Shown here piece after piece: positions 32,512 through 40,470 of a stretch of 64,000 nucleotides of DNA. Position 1 is the first letter of the stretch, and every line of letters begins with the position of its first letter. Source of the stretch: Chryseobacterium aureum (lineage in GTDB: Bacteria > Bacteroidota > Bacteroidia > Flavobacteriales > Weeksellaceae); assembly GCF_003971235.1 (NCBI RefSeq), contig NZ_CP034661.1, positions 806,001 to 870,000 on the forward strand, given 5' to 3'. Under the pieces are notes generated by a model that did no database searches, was not told the DNA's origin, and saw only the letters and a list, made by a program, of their open reading frames with translations. The translations under genes and the position numbers were made by a program.

Positions 32512-33162
32512 ATGAAAAAGTTAATTTTAGGATTAGCGTTAACTGCAGGAACATTCGCATTCGCTCAACAAACAACAGGAAACACTTCTTCCAATCCGGT
32601 AACATTCGGGGTAAAAGGAGGAATGAACGTATCTTCATTATCTAATGGTGCAGACTTAAGTGATTCTAAGTCAAAAATTGGTTTTAACGCAGGAGTTTTT
32701 GCTAATATTCCTTTAGCGAGTTCTTTCAGCGTACAGCCAGAGGTTATTTATAATGACTTGGGTTCAAAAGTAACCAGAGAATATACCGTTCTTGGAAACA
32801 ATTATAAAAGTGAATATTCAAGAAATCTAGGTTATGTTGCAGTACCTGTAATGTTCCAGTATAATGCAACTCCTGAGTTTTTCCTTGAAGCAGGTCCGGA
32901 GTTTGGATTCCTTGTAAGTGCTAATGATAAACTAAAAAGCTCAACTAACAACAGCAACAGTACACAGATTTCAAGTCTTAATAAGGATGATTTCCAAACA
33001 TTCAACTTTGGTATCGGTATTGGTGCAGGATATTATTTTACGCCTAGTTTAGGACTTACTGCAAGATATACAGCAGGTCTTACTGATATTTATAAAAACA
33101 ACTCTGGTGATGCTGTGAGAAACAATGTATTCCAGGTAGGTTTAGCTTTTAAATTTAAATAA
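32512..33162 (+). CDS. outer-membrane beta-barrel (porin family) protein 1
   Basis: A 216-residue protein. Signal peptide 1-18 (MKKLILGLALTAGTFAFA, cleaved before QQ). The mature part is a small eight-strand-type barrel with repeated signatures shared by all four paralogs here: VTFGVKGGMNVSS, GFNAGVFANIPL, FSVQPEVIYNDLG, VAVPVMFQYN, PEFFLEAGPEFGFLVSA, FNFGIGIGAGYYFTPSLGLTARYTAGLTDI, and a terminal FQVGLAFKFK with aromatic end. It matches the OMP_b-brl family of outer-membrane proteins. First of four genes in series, each with its own sigma54-type promoter and terminator. Confidence 0.9.
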   Translation: MKKLILGLALTAGTFAFAQQTTGNTSSNPVTFGVKGGMNVSSLSNGADLSDSKSKIGFNAGVFANIPLASSFSVQPEVIYNDLGSKVTREYTVLGNNYKSEYSRNLGYVAVPVMFQYNATPEFFLEAGPEFGFLVSANDKLKSSTNNSNSTQISSLNKDDFQTFNFGIGIGAGYYFTPSLGLTARYTAGLTDIYKNNSGDAVRNNVFQVGLAFKFK

Positions 33163-33196
33163 GCCAACACATTCACTAACAAATTTTATATTCAAT

Positions 33197-33237
33197 AGAA
33201 AAGATCAGATTAATTTTTTAATCTGGTCTTTTTTTTA
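33197..33237 (+). terminator. terminator of outer-membrane gene 1
   Basis: AAAGATCAGATTAA pairs with TTAATCTGGTCTTT (one G-T pair), followed by TTTTT. Confidence 0.8.
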
Positions 33238-33302
33238 TGTTAAAAAAAATAAATTTTTCAGTAATCGTTAATCTGTAAGGGGTTAGAAGTAATTTTCAAG
33301 TT

Positions 33303-33317
33303 TGGCACGCAGTTTGA
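33303..33317 (+). promoter_or_regulatory. sigma54-type promoter of outer-membrane gene 2
   Basis: TTTGGCACGCAGTTTGAT: TGGCAC-GCAGT-TTGA has an exact -24 consensus and correct spacing (GG at 33304-33305, -12 G at 33316). The ATG is 51 bases downstream. Confidence 0.7.
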
Positions 33318-33367
33318 TAGTTAATGAAATGTTAAATAAAACTTAAAAACTATTAAATATAAAACTT

Positions 33368-33946
33368 ATGAAAAAGTTAATTTTTGGTCTTGCATTAGTA
33401 GCAGGTACTTTCACTTTCGCTCAGAAGACTTCTACTGCTTCATCTTCTCCGGTTAGATTTGGATTAAAAGCAGGTCTTAATATTTCAAATATTTCTAACA
33501 GTGACTTAAATTCAAAAGCTGGATTTTATGGGGGTGTTTTTGCCAACATTCCAGTAGCACAGGATTTCTCTGTACAACCAGAAGTATTATACAGCGGTTT
33601 AGGAGGTAAAGCTAAAGGTAACAGCAATATAAAACTGAATACAGATTATATTGCGGTACCGGTAATGCTACAATACAACCTGATCCCTAATTTATATGTA
33701 GAAGCAGGACCTCAATTCGGTTTCCTTATCAGTGCTAAAGGAAAAGGTAACGGTGCCTCTGTAGATGTAAAAGACAATTTCAAAACTTTTGATTTCGGAC
33801 TTGGTCTTGGAGCTGGTTATTACTTCACACAGAATATCGGGGTGAATGTAAGATATACAGCCGGATTATCTGATGTTCCTAAAAACAATCCAGGTGATGC
33901 TTCAAGAAACGGAGTATTCCAGTTAGGCTTAGCTTATAAATTCTAA
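33368..33946 (+). CDS. outer-membrane beta-barrel (porin family) protein 2
   Basis: A 192-residue paralog, the shortest of the four. Signal peptide about 1-18 (MKKLIFGLALVAGTFTFA). VRFGLKAGLNISNIS, GFYGGVFANIPVA, FSVQPEVLYSGLGG, AVPVMLQYNLIPNLYVEAGPQFGFL, and FGLGLGAGYYFTQNIGVNVRYTAGLSDV follow the same strand order, ending FQLGLAYKF. The extracellular loops are shorter than in paralogs 1, 3 and 4, which is where the family varies. Own sigma54-type promoter 51 bases upstream and own terminator. Confidence 0.9.
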   Translation: MKKLIFGLALVAGTFTFAQKTSTASSSPVRFGLKAGLNISNISNSDLNSKAGFYGGVFANIPVAQDFSVQPEVLYSGLGGKAKGNSNIKLNTDYIAVPVMLQYNLIPNLYVEAGPQFGFLISAKGKGNGASVDVKDNFKTFDFGLGLGAGYYFTQNIGVNVRYTAGLSDVPKNNPGDASRNGVFQLGLAYKF

Positions 33947-33987
33947 GAACTCAGGGAAGCTTTTAAAGCAACCTTTCTAATCAATAC

Positions 33988-34021
33988 AAAGCCGGATTAT
34001 AATTTAATCCGGCTTTTTTAC
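33988..34021 (+). terminator. terminator of outer-membrane gene 2
   Basis: AAGCCGGATTA pairs with TAATCCGGCTT around a four-base AT loop and is followed by TTTTT. Confidence 0.9.
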
Positions 34022-34035
34022 TGTATCCATATTTT

Positions 34036-34050
34036 TGGCAAGAAATTTGC
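34036..34050 (+). promoter_or_regulatory. sigma54-type promoter with no clear gene
   Basis: TTTTTGGCAAGAAATTTGCG: TGGCAA-GAAAT-TTGC matches the -24/-12 consensus, including the -12 GC. The next gene starts 355 bases away and has its own closer copy, so this site probably drives the stretch ending at the hairpin 34288-34324. Confidence 0.65.
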
Positions 34051-34061
34051 GTATTGAGTAA

Positions 34062-34324
34062 TGATTGTACTTACTGCGGAAATTTCCAACTTATGGTTTC
34101 TGTTTTTACAATGAAATAGGTATTGTTTCAGTTGACCAATCAACTGAATTTCAATTATAAAAATCTAACTATTACCATTATAAACTTTTTATCGGGAACC
34201 GCACTGAGTGGGATCAACACCTTACAGTAAAAAGCAAATACTTGCAAGTAGGTTGCTCCATCATAAGATACATTTTGATTTCAATAGAAGAAGTCAGGTT
34301 TATTAGTTTAAGCCTGACTTTTTC
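34062..34324 (+). ncRNA. candidate sigma54-driven non-coding RNA
   Basis: Between the sigma54-type promoter (34036-34050) and a rho-independent terminator (34288-34324) lie about 260 bases without a credible coding frame; the first frame, ATG 34061, is 17 codons. A perfect nine-base-arm hairpin TTCAGTTGA-CCAA-TCAACTGAA occurs near 34125-34148. A decayed paralog or regulatory leader is the alternative. The start is estimated from the -12 element. Confidence 0.4.
34288..34324 (+). terminator. terminator upstream of outer-membrane gene 3
   Basis: AAGTCAGG (34291-34298) pairs with CCTGACTT (34313-34320), followed by TTTC. It separates the intergenic transcript from the promoter of gene 3. Confidence 0.75.
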
Positions 34325-34360
34325 GCTTTACTGCATGATTGTTATCACTCCCCTTCTCCG

Positions 34361-34375
34361 TGGCAGGTATTTTGC
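34361..34375 (+). promoter_or_regulatory. sigma54-type promoter of outer-membrane gene 3
   Basis: TGGCAG-GTATT-TTGC has GG and GC at the consensus distance. The -12 element ends 29 bases before the ATG at 34405, giving a short leader. Confidence 0.6.
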
Positions 34376-34404
34376 TGCAGGAAAGAAAATTTTAAACTTT
34401 AACC

Positions 34405-35109
34405 ATGAAAAACATTGTTCTGGGATTGGCATTAGCCGGATCACTTTTTATGAATGCTCAGGAAAAAGAGCAGCAGACATCTTCAGGATCTCCTGTTAAA
34501 TTCGGAGTAAAAGCAGGATTTAATGCATCTTCTTTCAGCAATAGCAACAGCAATTACGGTGAATATAATGAAAAGGTAAAATTGGGTTCTCATGTTGGAG
34601 TATTTGTTACGGTTCCGGTTGCAGAAAAATTCAGTATACAGCCTGAGCTTCTTTTTAGCCAGATGGGATCTAAAACAGAGCAAAAATATACCTATAGTTC
34701 TCTGTCCGACGGTTATCTGGTAAAGCGTGAATTCAGTTATAAAACCAATCTGAATTATCTTGTTCTTCCTGTGATGGTTCAGTATCATATTCTTCCTCAG
34801 CTGTATGTGGAAGCGGGTCCTGAATTTGGATATTTACTGGGCGGAAAATCGGAAGGAGACCTAAAAACCGAAGATACATTCGGTGGTACAACAACCATTC
34901 GCAATGAAAGTTTTTCGAATAAAATTCCAATGGAACTTTACAAGAGGTTCAATTTCGGGATAGGCTTTGGTGCAGGATACTATTTTACTCAAAATTTTGG
35001 AGTCACCGCGAGATTTACAGCGGGGATTACGGATCTTTTTAAGAACAATGATGATCATAAAATAAGAAACAATGCTCTCCAGTTAGGAGTGGCTTATCAG
35101 TTTAAATAG
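34405..35109 (+). CDS. outer-membrane beta-barrel (porin family) protein 3
   Basis: A 234-residue paralog. Signal peptide about 1-18 (MKNIVLGLALAGSLFMNA), then a polar linker QEKEQQTSSG. Shared strands: VKFGVKAGFNASSFS, GSHVGVFVTVPVA, FSIQPELLFSQMGSK, YLVLPVMVQYHILPQLYVEAGPEFGYLLGG, FNFGIGFGAGYYFTQNFGVTARFTAGITDLF, and a terminal LQLGVAYQFK. Two loops are longer than in paralog 2 (after SKTEQKY and after GGKSEGD). It is preceded by a short-leader sigma54-type promoter. Function is probably passive outer-membrane structure or small-solute passage; not more can be said. Confidence 0.9.
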   Translation: MKNIVLGLALAGSLFMNAQEKEQQTSSGSPVKFGVKAGFNASSFSNSNSNYGEYNEKVKLGSHVGVFVTVPVAEKFSIQPELLFSQMGSKTEQKYTYSSLSDGYLVKREFSYKTNLNYLVLPVMVQYHILPQLYVEAGPEFGYLLGGKSEGDLKTEDTFGGTTTIRNESFSNKIPMELYKRFNFGIGFGAGYYFTQNFGVTARFTAGITDLFKNNDDHKIRNNALQLGVAYQFK

Positions 35110-35130
35110 AGATATTTATTTTTTCAAAGT

Positions 35131-35166
35131 TAATGCCGGGCCGTAAAAAGCCCGGTATTTTTATTT
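35131..35166 (+). terminator. terminator of outer-membrane gene 3
   Basis: AATGCCGGGC pairs with GCCCGGTATT around CGTAAAAA, followed by TTTATTTT. Confidence 0.85.
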
Positions 35167-35391
35167 TAGCTCTCCAAAATAATGTTGATGGTTCATAATT
35201 TGATTAAAATTGCTTTATTTTTTTCTTTTTTTATTATTTCAACGATCAGCAATAATATTTTTTCAGCATTGAATTTTTGTCACAAAATACCGTATATTAC
35301 AATCTATTTATTCATCAAAAAGGGAAAAACATCAAGAAAACGCATTTCGAAATACTACTGTAAAGCCCTTTAAATAAGCCTTTTTCGACTT
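35167..35391. other. AT-rich intergenic region between outer-membrane genes 3 and 4
   Basis: A 63-codon frame at 35182-35373 exists, but its composition (poly-T/Phe runs, Lys/Arg tail) and lack of a leader make it unconvincing. No other structure was seen apart from the downstream sigma54-type promoter. Confidence 0.4.
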
Positions 35392-35406
35392 TGGCAAGCA
35401 ATTTGC
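35392..35406 (+). promoter_or_regulatory. sigma54-type promoter of outer-membrane gene 4
   Basis: CTTTGGCAAGCAATTTGCAA: TGGCAA-GCAAT-TTGC, the best -12 match of the series. The core is identical to the promoter of gene 1 over TTGGCAAGCAATTTG. The ATG is at 35472. Confidence 0.7.
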
Positions 35407-35471
35407 AAAATACTAGGAGTCTGATTGAGAAATCTTTCAATACACAAATAGTAAAATTAAAAAATAAAATT

Positions 35472-36191
35472 ATGAAGAAGTTATTTTTAGGATTAGCATT
35501 AACTGCTGGTACATTAGCTTTTGCTCAGGAAACAGAAACAAAGACGGAGACAAAAACAGTCAATGCATCACCACTAAAAAACGATGTTCAACCCGTTAGA
35601 TTCGGGATCAAGGCAGGGGGAAACTCGGCTTATTTCAGTGAGCAGAAATTTGGTATTAACAGCCAGCAAATTGGGTTTCACGCAGGTGCATTTGTTAATA
35701 TTCCGCTTTCAAAACAATTTAGCTTACAACCTGAGGTATTATACAACCAGATGGGTGCTAAAGACGTAATCTCTTCTACGGAGACTGATAATGGAGTGAC
35801 GAATGTAAAAACCAAAGTAGAAGGCAGAGTGAAAATGAATTATATTTCAGTTCCGTTAATGGTTCAAATGAGACCTGTTGATAATTTTTATATTGAAGCA
35901 GGACCTGAATTCAGTTATTTCATCAACGGAAAAACTAAAGGAGAAACCAGTGTAGCAAGTACTACAGGAGGGGTTACCACAACCACTACCAGTTCAAATA
36001 CTGAGGATATCAACAAAGATCAGATCAATAAGTTCAACTTCGGATTGGGTCTTGGTTTAGGATATGACATCACTTCTAATATTGGGATCAGCGCAAGATA
36101 TGTAAACAGTTTGACAAAAATTGATAAAAGCAGACCTGCCGCTGAAAACAATAACAGAGTATTTCAGTTAGGACTGAATTATAAATTCTAA
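35472..36191 (+). CDS. outer-membrane beta-barrel (porin family) protein 4
   Basis: A 239-residue paralog from the ATG at 35472; the frame extends upstream to 35391, but that start lies on the promoter. Signal peptide about 1-18 (MKKLFLGLALTAGTLAFA) is almost the same as in paralog 1. A Glu/Thr/Lys linker (QETETKTETKTVNAS) follows. The barrel has VRFGIKAGGNSAYFS, GFHAGAFVNIPLS, FSLQPEVLYNQMGAK, NYISVPLMVQMRPVDNFYIEAGPEFSYFI, FNFGLGLGLGYDITSNIGISARYVNSLTKI, ending FQLGLNYKF. One long Thr/Ser-rich loop (STTGGVTTTTTSSNTED) may be exposed at the surface. Confidence 0.9.
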   Translation: MKKLFLGLALTAGTLAFAQETETKTETKTVNASPLKNDVQPVRFGIKAGGNSAYFSEQKFGINSQQIGFHAGAFVNIPLSKQFSLQPEVLYNQMGAKDVISSTETDNGVTNVKTKVEGRVKMNYISVPLMVQMRPVDNFYIEAGPEFSYFINGKTKGETSVASTTGGVTTTTTSSNTEDINKDQINKFNFGLGLGLGYDITSNIGISARYVNSLTKIDKSRPAAENNNRVFQLGLNYKF

Positions 36192-36235
36192 TTAGAAGAA
36201 CCAATTTTTTAACCGAAGTGCATTAACCTGCACGC

Positions 36236-36271
36236 ATAAAATAGCCGGAAGAATTTCTTCCGGCTATTTAT
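36236..36271. terminator. bidirectional terminator
   Basis: AATAGCCGGAAGAA pairs with TTCTTCCGGCTATT; the stem is almost loopless, with T-rich sequence on both sides. It ends outer-membrane gene 4 and the convergent glycerophosphodiesterase. Confidence 0.85.
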
Positions 36272-36290
36272 TTTAAGCCATATTATACGG

Positions 36291-37238
36291 TTATTCAAAT
36301 ATTCTCGGATCATCACTGATCACACCATCTATTCCCATCTCTTTTAATTCTTTTAGTCTTTCTTTGGTATTTACAGTCCATGGGATGACTTTCATGCCCA
36401 GCGTGTGGCATTCTTTTACCAGCTCGGGTGTCACGAGATGATGTTCAGGGCTGTAAATCGTTGGAATAAAGCTTAAGAATTTCATATCTCCTGCCACTCC
36501 ATTCAGATGATCAGGATACATTCTGAATTTTTCTACAGGAATGTTTTTAAAATAAGCCTGCTGCTGAGCCAGCTTTTTATCATCTACTTTTTCTACCAGT
36601 AAGGCTGTCATGATTTTAGGATACTCTCTGTGAAGGATTTCCAGAGTTCTGGGATCAAAGGACTGGATAATCACTCTGTCCTGAATCTTTTTCTCTACAA
36701 TAATCTTCATCATCAGATCTACAAATTCTTGCGGTTCCGGATGAAATATATTATCTGAGAAAGGGCGGGTTTTGGTTTCTATGTTGTAAAAAGGCAGTGG
36801 TCTTTTCAATTCGCGGGCGTAAGCTTCACATGCGTCTATCACATCTGAAAAGAGGGGTTTCTGGACCTTCATTTTCTTCTGATCAGGATAGTTATTTAAC
36901 TTCTTTAAACCCACATCAAATGTTTTAATCTTTGCGTACGGCATCTCGTAGATTTTATAATAAAAACCTGAGTCTCTCGGAATATAGGTTCCATCCGGTT
37001 TTGTAACGAGTTCCGGTGAAAGAAAGGCATCATGGGAAAGAATGACTTTTTTGTCTTTCGTTACAGCAAGGTCCATTTCCAGGGTGGTAACGTTCATTTT
37101 CAGCGCATTCTTCATGGCTGGGATGGTATTTTCCGGATAAAGAGATTTTCCTCCCCTGTGCGCCTCGTTATCGAAAGTCTGTGAAGAATAAAGCTGAGCA
37201 AATACCATCAATATACCTGTAAAAAATACGTGTTTCAT
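36291..37238 (-). CDS. secreted glycerophosphodiester phosphodiesterase
   Basis: From the ATG at 37238 a 315-residue protein with a signal peptide (MKHVFFTGILMVFAQLYSS); a longer start at 37274 would hide the signal. GDPD TIM barrel: AHRGGKSLYPENT with H27, R28, E36 and N37, LEMDLAVTKDKKVILSHD as metal/catalytic strand, and the terminal WTVNTKERLKELKEMGIDGVISDDP. It hydrolyses glycerophosphodiesters to glycerol-3-phosphate and alcohol, probably in the periplasm. Monocistronic. Confidence 0.93.
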   Translation of the reverse strand: MKHVFFTGILMVFAQLYSSQTFDNEAHRGGKSLYPENTIPAMKNALKMNVTTLEMDLAVTKDKKVILSHDAFLSPELVTKPDGTYIPRDSGFYYKIYEMPYAKIKTFDVGLKKLNNYPDQKKMKVQKPLFSDVIDACEAYARELKRPLPFYNIETKTRPFSDNIFHPEPQEFVDLMMKIIVEKKIQDRVIIQSFDPRTLEILHREYPKIMTALLVEKVDDKKLAQQQAYFKNIPVEKFRMYPDHLNGVAGDMKFLSFIPTIYSPEHHLVTPELVKECHTLGMKVIPWTVNTKERLKELKEMGIDGVISDDPRIFE

Positions 37239-37324
37239 ATCCTGAAGTTTTAATTCAGCGAAATTAACACGCAATTGTATATTATATAATACAGGAATAT
37301 TAAGCTTTTGCTACATTTTTACAG

Positions 37325-37360
37325 CAAAAGAACCGGATTATCAAGCCGGTTCTTTTTTAT
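37325..37360. terminator. terminator between purF and GDPD region
   Basis: AAAAGAACCGG pairs with CCGGTTCTTTT around ATTATCAAG, with T and A runs outside. It is read on the minus strand after purF. Confidence 0.85.
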
Positions 37361-37380
37361 TTTTATTATTCAGTAAGAGA

Positions 37381-38880
37381 TTAGTTAAATAAATCTACCT
37401 CCTCTCCTTTTCCTACAGGATATTCTTCTGTAAAGCAACCAAAACAGTGGTTAGCTGATCCTAAAATTTCTTTCAGGTTGTCTATGCTCAAAAACTCTAG
37501 GGAATCTACGCCCAGATAGTTTTTAAGTTCTTCTGTAGTCATATTGGCAGAGATCAGATCATCTTTGGAAGGGGTATCAATTCCCAGATAGCATGGTGCA
37601 ATGATAGGTGGAGATACACTTCTGAAGTGGATTTCTTTTACACCTGCATCTTTTAGGATTTTAACCAGTCTTTTAGAAGTTGTTCCACGAACGATAGAAT
37701 CGTCAATGATAACTACTCTTTTATCCTTCATTTCAGAGATGATCGGGTTCAGCTTAAGGTTTACTACCCTTTCTCTCATTTCCTGTGTAGGAACAATGAA
37801 GCTTCTTCCGATGTACCTGTTTTTGATCAAAACAGGACGGAAAGGTATTCCTGAAGCTTTTGAGAAACCAATTGCAGCCGGAACTCCGGAATCCGGAACT
37901 CCAATGACCAGATCAGCTTCTACAGGCGCCTGTTCCCAGATTTTCTCTCCGGATTTCTCTCTGATTTCGTATACGTTGATGTTTTCTAAAGTAGAGTCAG
38001 GTCTTGCAAAATAAATATATTCAAAAGAACAGATTCTCTGCTTTCCTTTCGCTTCATCCATCATATAGGAATGAAGTTTTCCAGGTTCGTTTTCATTGGT
38101 ATAAATGATCTCACCAGGAAGGATATCTCGTACATATTGAGCTCCTACAGCATCTAATGCTACAGATTCAGAAGCTACCACATACGATCTTTCGTCGATA
38201 GCTCCCAATACCAGCGGACGGATTCCGTTGAAATCTCTGAATGCAAAAAATTTATTTCTGGTCATCCCTACAACAGAATAGGCACCTTCAATTTTTTCCA
38301 TGGTGGCTTTGATGGCACCACGAAGTCCTAAATCAAGGTTTTTCTGGATCAGTCTCAGGATCACCTCAGAATCGGAAGTGGCTCTGAAAACTACGCCTTC
38401 AGCTTCTAATTCTGCTTTTAATTCTTTTGCATTGGTAAGGTTACCGTTGTGTGCTATAGAAAGTATAATCTGGTCATATTCGTTTTTGGCGAAAAATGGC
38501 TGGAAATTATATTTCTTTTTATCTCCTGCAGTGGTATAACGGGTATGCCCAATTGCAGAATTTCCCATAAAAGTTTCAGGTTCCTGAATTTCTTTATAAA
38601 CATCCAAAACCAGTCCTTCGTCTTTCATGTTGGTGATTCTCCCTTCTTTCAAAACGGAAATACCACAAGCTTCCTGGCCTCTGTGCTGTAAAGCAAAAAG
38701 TCCGAACTGTGAAAGCGAGAATGTATCCAGATCACCGTCCGAATACAATCCGAAGATCCCACACTCTTCATTGGGAGCATCCAGTCTTTCCTCTTCCTGA
38801 GTTCTGAACAGATTCCTCCCGTAAGTCTGGGTTTCAAACTGTTTTAAATATTCACTTTTATGAATGTCTAAACTTTTCAT
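37381..38880 (-). CDS. purF: amidophosphoribosyltransferase
   Basis: A 499-residue enzyme of purine synthesis that makes phosphoribosylamine from PRPP and glutamine. A propeptide of 39 residues ends NEE, exposing the nucleophile C40 in CGIFGLYSDG. The Ntn glutaminase domain follows (ALQHRGQEACGISV, SAIGHTRYTT, NGNLTNA). The PRPP loop is VVIIDDSIVRGTTSKRLV. SPPIIAPCYLGIDTPS and NHCFGCFTEEYP are family C-terminal motifs. It is followed on the same strand by nothing close; purC lies upstream, 133 bases away, across a repeat-bearing spacer. Confidence 0.96.
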   Translation of the reverse strand: MKSLDIHKSEYLKQFETQTYGRNLFRTQEEERLDAPNEECGIFGLYSDGDLDTFSLSQFGLFALQHRGQEACGISVLKEGRITNMKDEGLVLDVYKEIQEPETFMGNSAIGHTRYTTAGDKKKYNFQPFFAKNEYDQIILSIAHNGNLTNAKELKAELEAEGVVFRATSDSEVILRLIQKNLDLGLRGAIKATMEKIEGAYSVVGMTRNKFFAFRDFNGIRPLVLGAIDERSYVVASESVALDAVGAQYVRDILPGEIIYTNENEPGKLHSYMMDEAKGKQRICSFEYIYFARPDSTLENINVYEIREKSGEKIWEQAPVEADLVIGVPDSGVPAAIGFSKASGIPFRPVLIKNRYIGRSFIVPTQEMRERVVNLKLNPIISEMKDKRVVIIDDSIVRGTTSKRLVKILKDAGVKEIHFRSVSPPIIAPCYLGIDTPSKDDLISANMTTEELKNYLGVDSLEFLSIDNLKEILGSANHCFGCFTEEYPVGKGEEVDLFN

Positions 38881-38910
38881 TTCTATTTTTTCTAATTGTA
38901 GATCTTGGAA

Positions 38911-39014
38911 GTCAGATTTCAGATCTCAGATTAAAGCCAACTTCAAATTTTAATTTTGTTTGAATCAACACAATATTTTCAGTGCCAACATCTGAAATCT
39001 GTTATCTGAAATCT
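38911..39014. repeat. complementary low-complexity intergenic repeat (CAGATTTCAGAT type)
   Basis: GTCAGATTTCAGATCTCAGATT-like sequence at 38911-38932 is complementary to the TCTGAAATCTGTTATCTGAAATCT-like sequence at 38991-39014. The arms bracket the spacer between purC and purF on the minus strand. Similar architecture, with different sequence, occurs at 25431-25575 and 29728-29905. Confidence 0.55.
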
Positions 39015-39736
39015 TATTTCTGTAAAAGATTTTTAAGACGGTTGTAGATTTCAACATAAGCTTCAGTAACTTCTCCTAAGTCTCTTCTGAATCTGTCTTT
39101 ATCTAATTTCTTCATGGTATCTTTATCCCAAAGTCTGCAGGTATCAGGCGAGATTTCATCTGCTAAGATGATTTCACCGTCTGAAGTTTTACCTAATTCG
39201 ATTTTGAAATCTACCAGGATTATGTTGATCTTGTCAAACAGGTCGATAAGGATTTCATTGATATCTGAAGTTAACTCATACATTTCGTCAAGCTCTTCAT
39301 AAGTAGCTGCTCCTAAGAAAACAGCATGGTGATCATTGATAAGCGGATCTCCCAATTCGTCTTTTTTGTAGCAGATATCGAAGATGGTTACCGGAGATTT
39401 GATTCCTTCTTCCACTCCTAATCTTTGCGCCATGCTTCCTGCGGAGTAGTTTCTCACTACCATTTCCAAAGGAATGATAGACACTTTTCTTACCAGCTGC
39501 TCTCTTTCGTCTAATTGTTTGATGAAATGAGTTTTGATTCCTTTTTCATTTAAGTATTCAAAAATAAGGGTTGTGATCGCGTTGTTCATTTCCCCCTTCA
39601 GATCAACCTGACCTTTCTTTTGAGCGTTAAATGCTGTAGCATCGTCTTTGAAACGTACTACTACTTCATCAGGATTATCGGTAGCAAATACTTGTTTCGC
39701 TTTCCCCTCGTACAACATTTCTTTCTTTTGACTCAT
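39014..39736 (-). CDS. purC: phosphoribosylaminoimidazole-succinocarboxamide synthase
   Basis: A 240-residue SAICAR synthetase of normal length. It has [15 protein letters not shown] with the nucleotide-binding start, [35 protein letters not shown], and the signature [31 protein letters not shown]. It ligates aspartate to CAIR with ATP in purine synthesis. It lies upstream of purF in the same direction, with a 133-base spacer holding an inverted low-complexity repeat, so the two may be coexpressed. Confidence 0.96.
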   Translation of the reverse strand: MSQKKEMLYEGKAKQVFATDNPDEVVVRFKDDATAFNAQKKGQVDLKGEMNNAITTLIFEYLNEKGIKTHFIKQLDEREQLVRKVSIIPLEMVVRNYSAGSMAQRLGVEEGIKSPVTIFDICYKKDELGDPLINDHHAVFLGAATYEELDEMYELTSDINEILIDLFDKINIILVDFKIELGKTSDGEIILADEISPDTCRLWDKDTMKKLDKDRFRRDLGEVTEAYVEIYNRLKNLLQK

Positions 39737-39772
39737 AATTTTACTTTCTAAATTGTAGTTAGATTTATTGAT

Positions 39773-40468
39773 TTATTTTATTATTATTCCTGTTAAGACA
39801 GCCAGCCCAAAACTCAGCAGTGTACCAATTAATACATATTCTGTAAGTTTTCTCTGTTTTGCCTGTGCAAGGTCACTGAATCTGAAAACAGATTTGGCAG
39901 CCACCATGAAACCTACGCCTTCCCAGTGATTCACCATGATAAAGGTGAAAACCAGCAGCCGTTCTAAAATTCCGATATATTTTCCGGCACTTGATAAAGA
40001 TTCGGTTTGGATTGTGTTGGGGCCATCCGGAGCGGGCGTCCATGATGACAGTAAGATTTTGATAAAGATAGAAGCCGGGGTTGTCAGGAACAACGCTGCC
40101 ATAATGATCTTTAAAAATTCCTGATTCTGTAAAAACCCAAAGCCGAATTCCTGAAAATAAAAAGAAACTCCTCCGATTACCAGAACATGCAGCACCTGAT
40201 CTATGAAAAACCATCTTTTCTTTGTCTTTACATTCTGAAAGATAAGCTTGGCAGCATCAATCATAAAGTGGGTAATTCCCACCAAAACGGCGACCCACCA
40301 AAGTTGAAGATCCCAAAGGAAAATAAGGCTTAAAACGGTGTGAATCAGAACATGAATGTATAAAAACTTACTTTTCAGTTTATAGTTTTCCTTGTCTGCA
40401 ACCCATGAATTTGGCTGAAGTATAAAATCTCCGAGTAAATGTGCCAATATGAGTTTGATGAAGATCAT
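39773..40468 (-). CDS. DUF3307 family membrane protein
   Basis: A 231-residue protein starting with the family signature LAHLLGDFILQPNSWVADKE. About six hydrophobic segments follow, with HVLIHTVLSLIFLW, VGITHFMIDAAKL and FIDQVLHVLVIGG, whose His/Asp residues are typical of DUF3307. The ATG lies two bases after the stop of the SatD-like gene, so the two are translationally coupled. Function unknown; the SatD partner suggests a regulated membrane function. Confidence 0.88.
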   Translation of the reverse strand: MIFIKLILAHLLGDFILQPNSWVADKENYKLKSKFLYIHVLIHTVLSLIFLWDLQLWWVAVLVGITHFMIDAAKLIFQNVKTKKRWFFIDQVLHVLVIGGVSFYFQEFGFGFLQNQEFLKIIMAALFLTTPASIFIKILLSSWTPAPDGPNTIQTESLSSAGKYIGILERLLVFTFIMVNHWEGVGFMVAAKSVFRFSDLAQAKQRKLTEYVLIGTLLSFGLAVLTGIIIK

Positions 40469-40470
40469 GC

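Noticed and set aside
34242..34499. 85-codon frame overlapping outer-membrane gene 3
   Set aside because: It crosses a terminator and a promoter and overlaps the real signal peptide in another frame.
35182..35373. 63-codon frame between barrel genes 3 and 4
   Set aside because: AT-biased composition, no leader or family likeness; probably chance.
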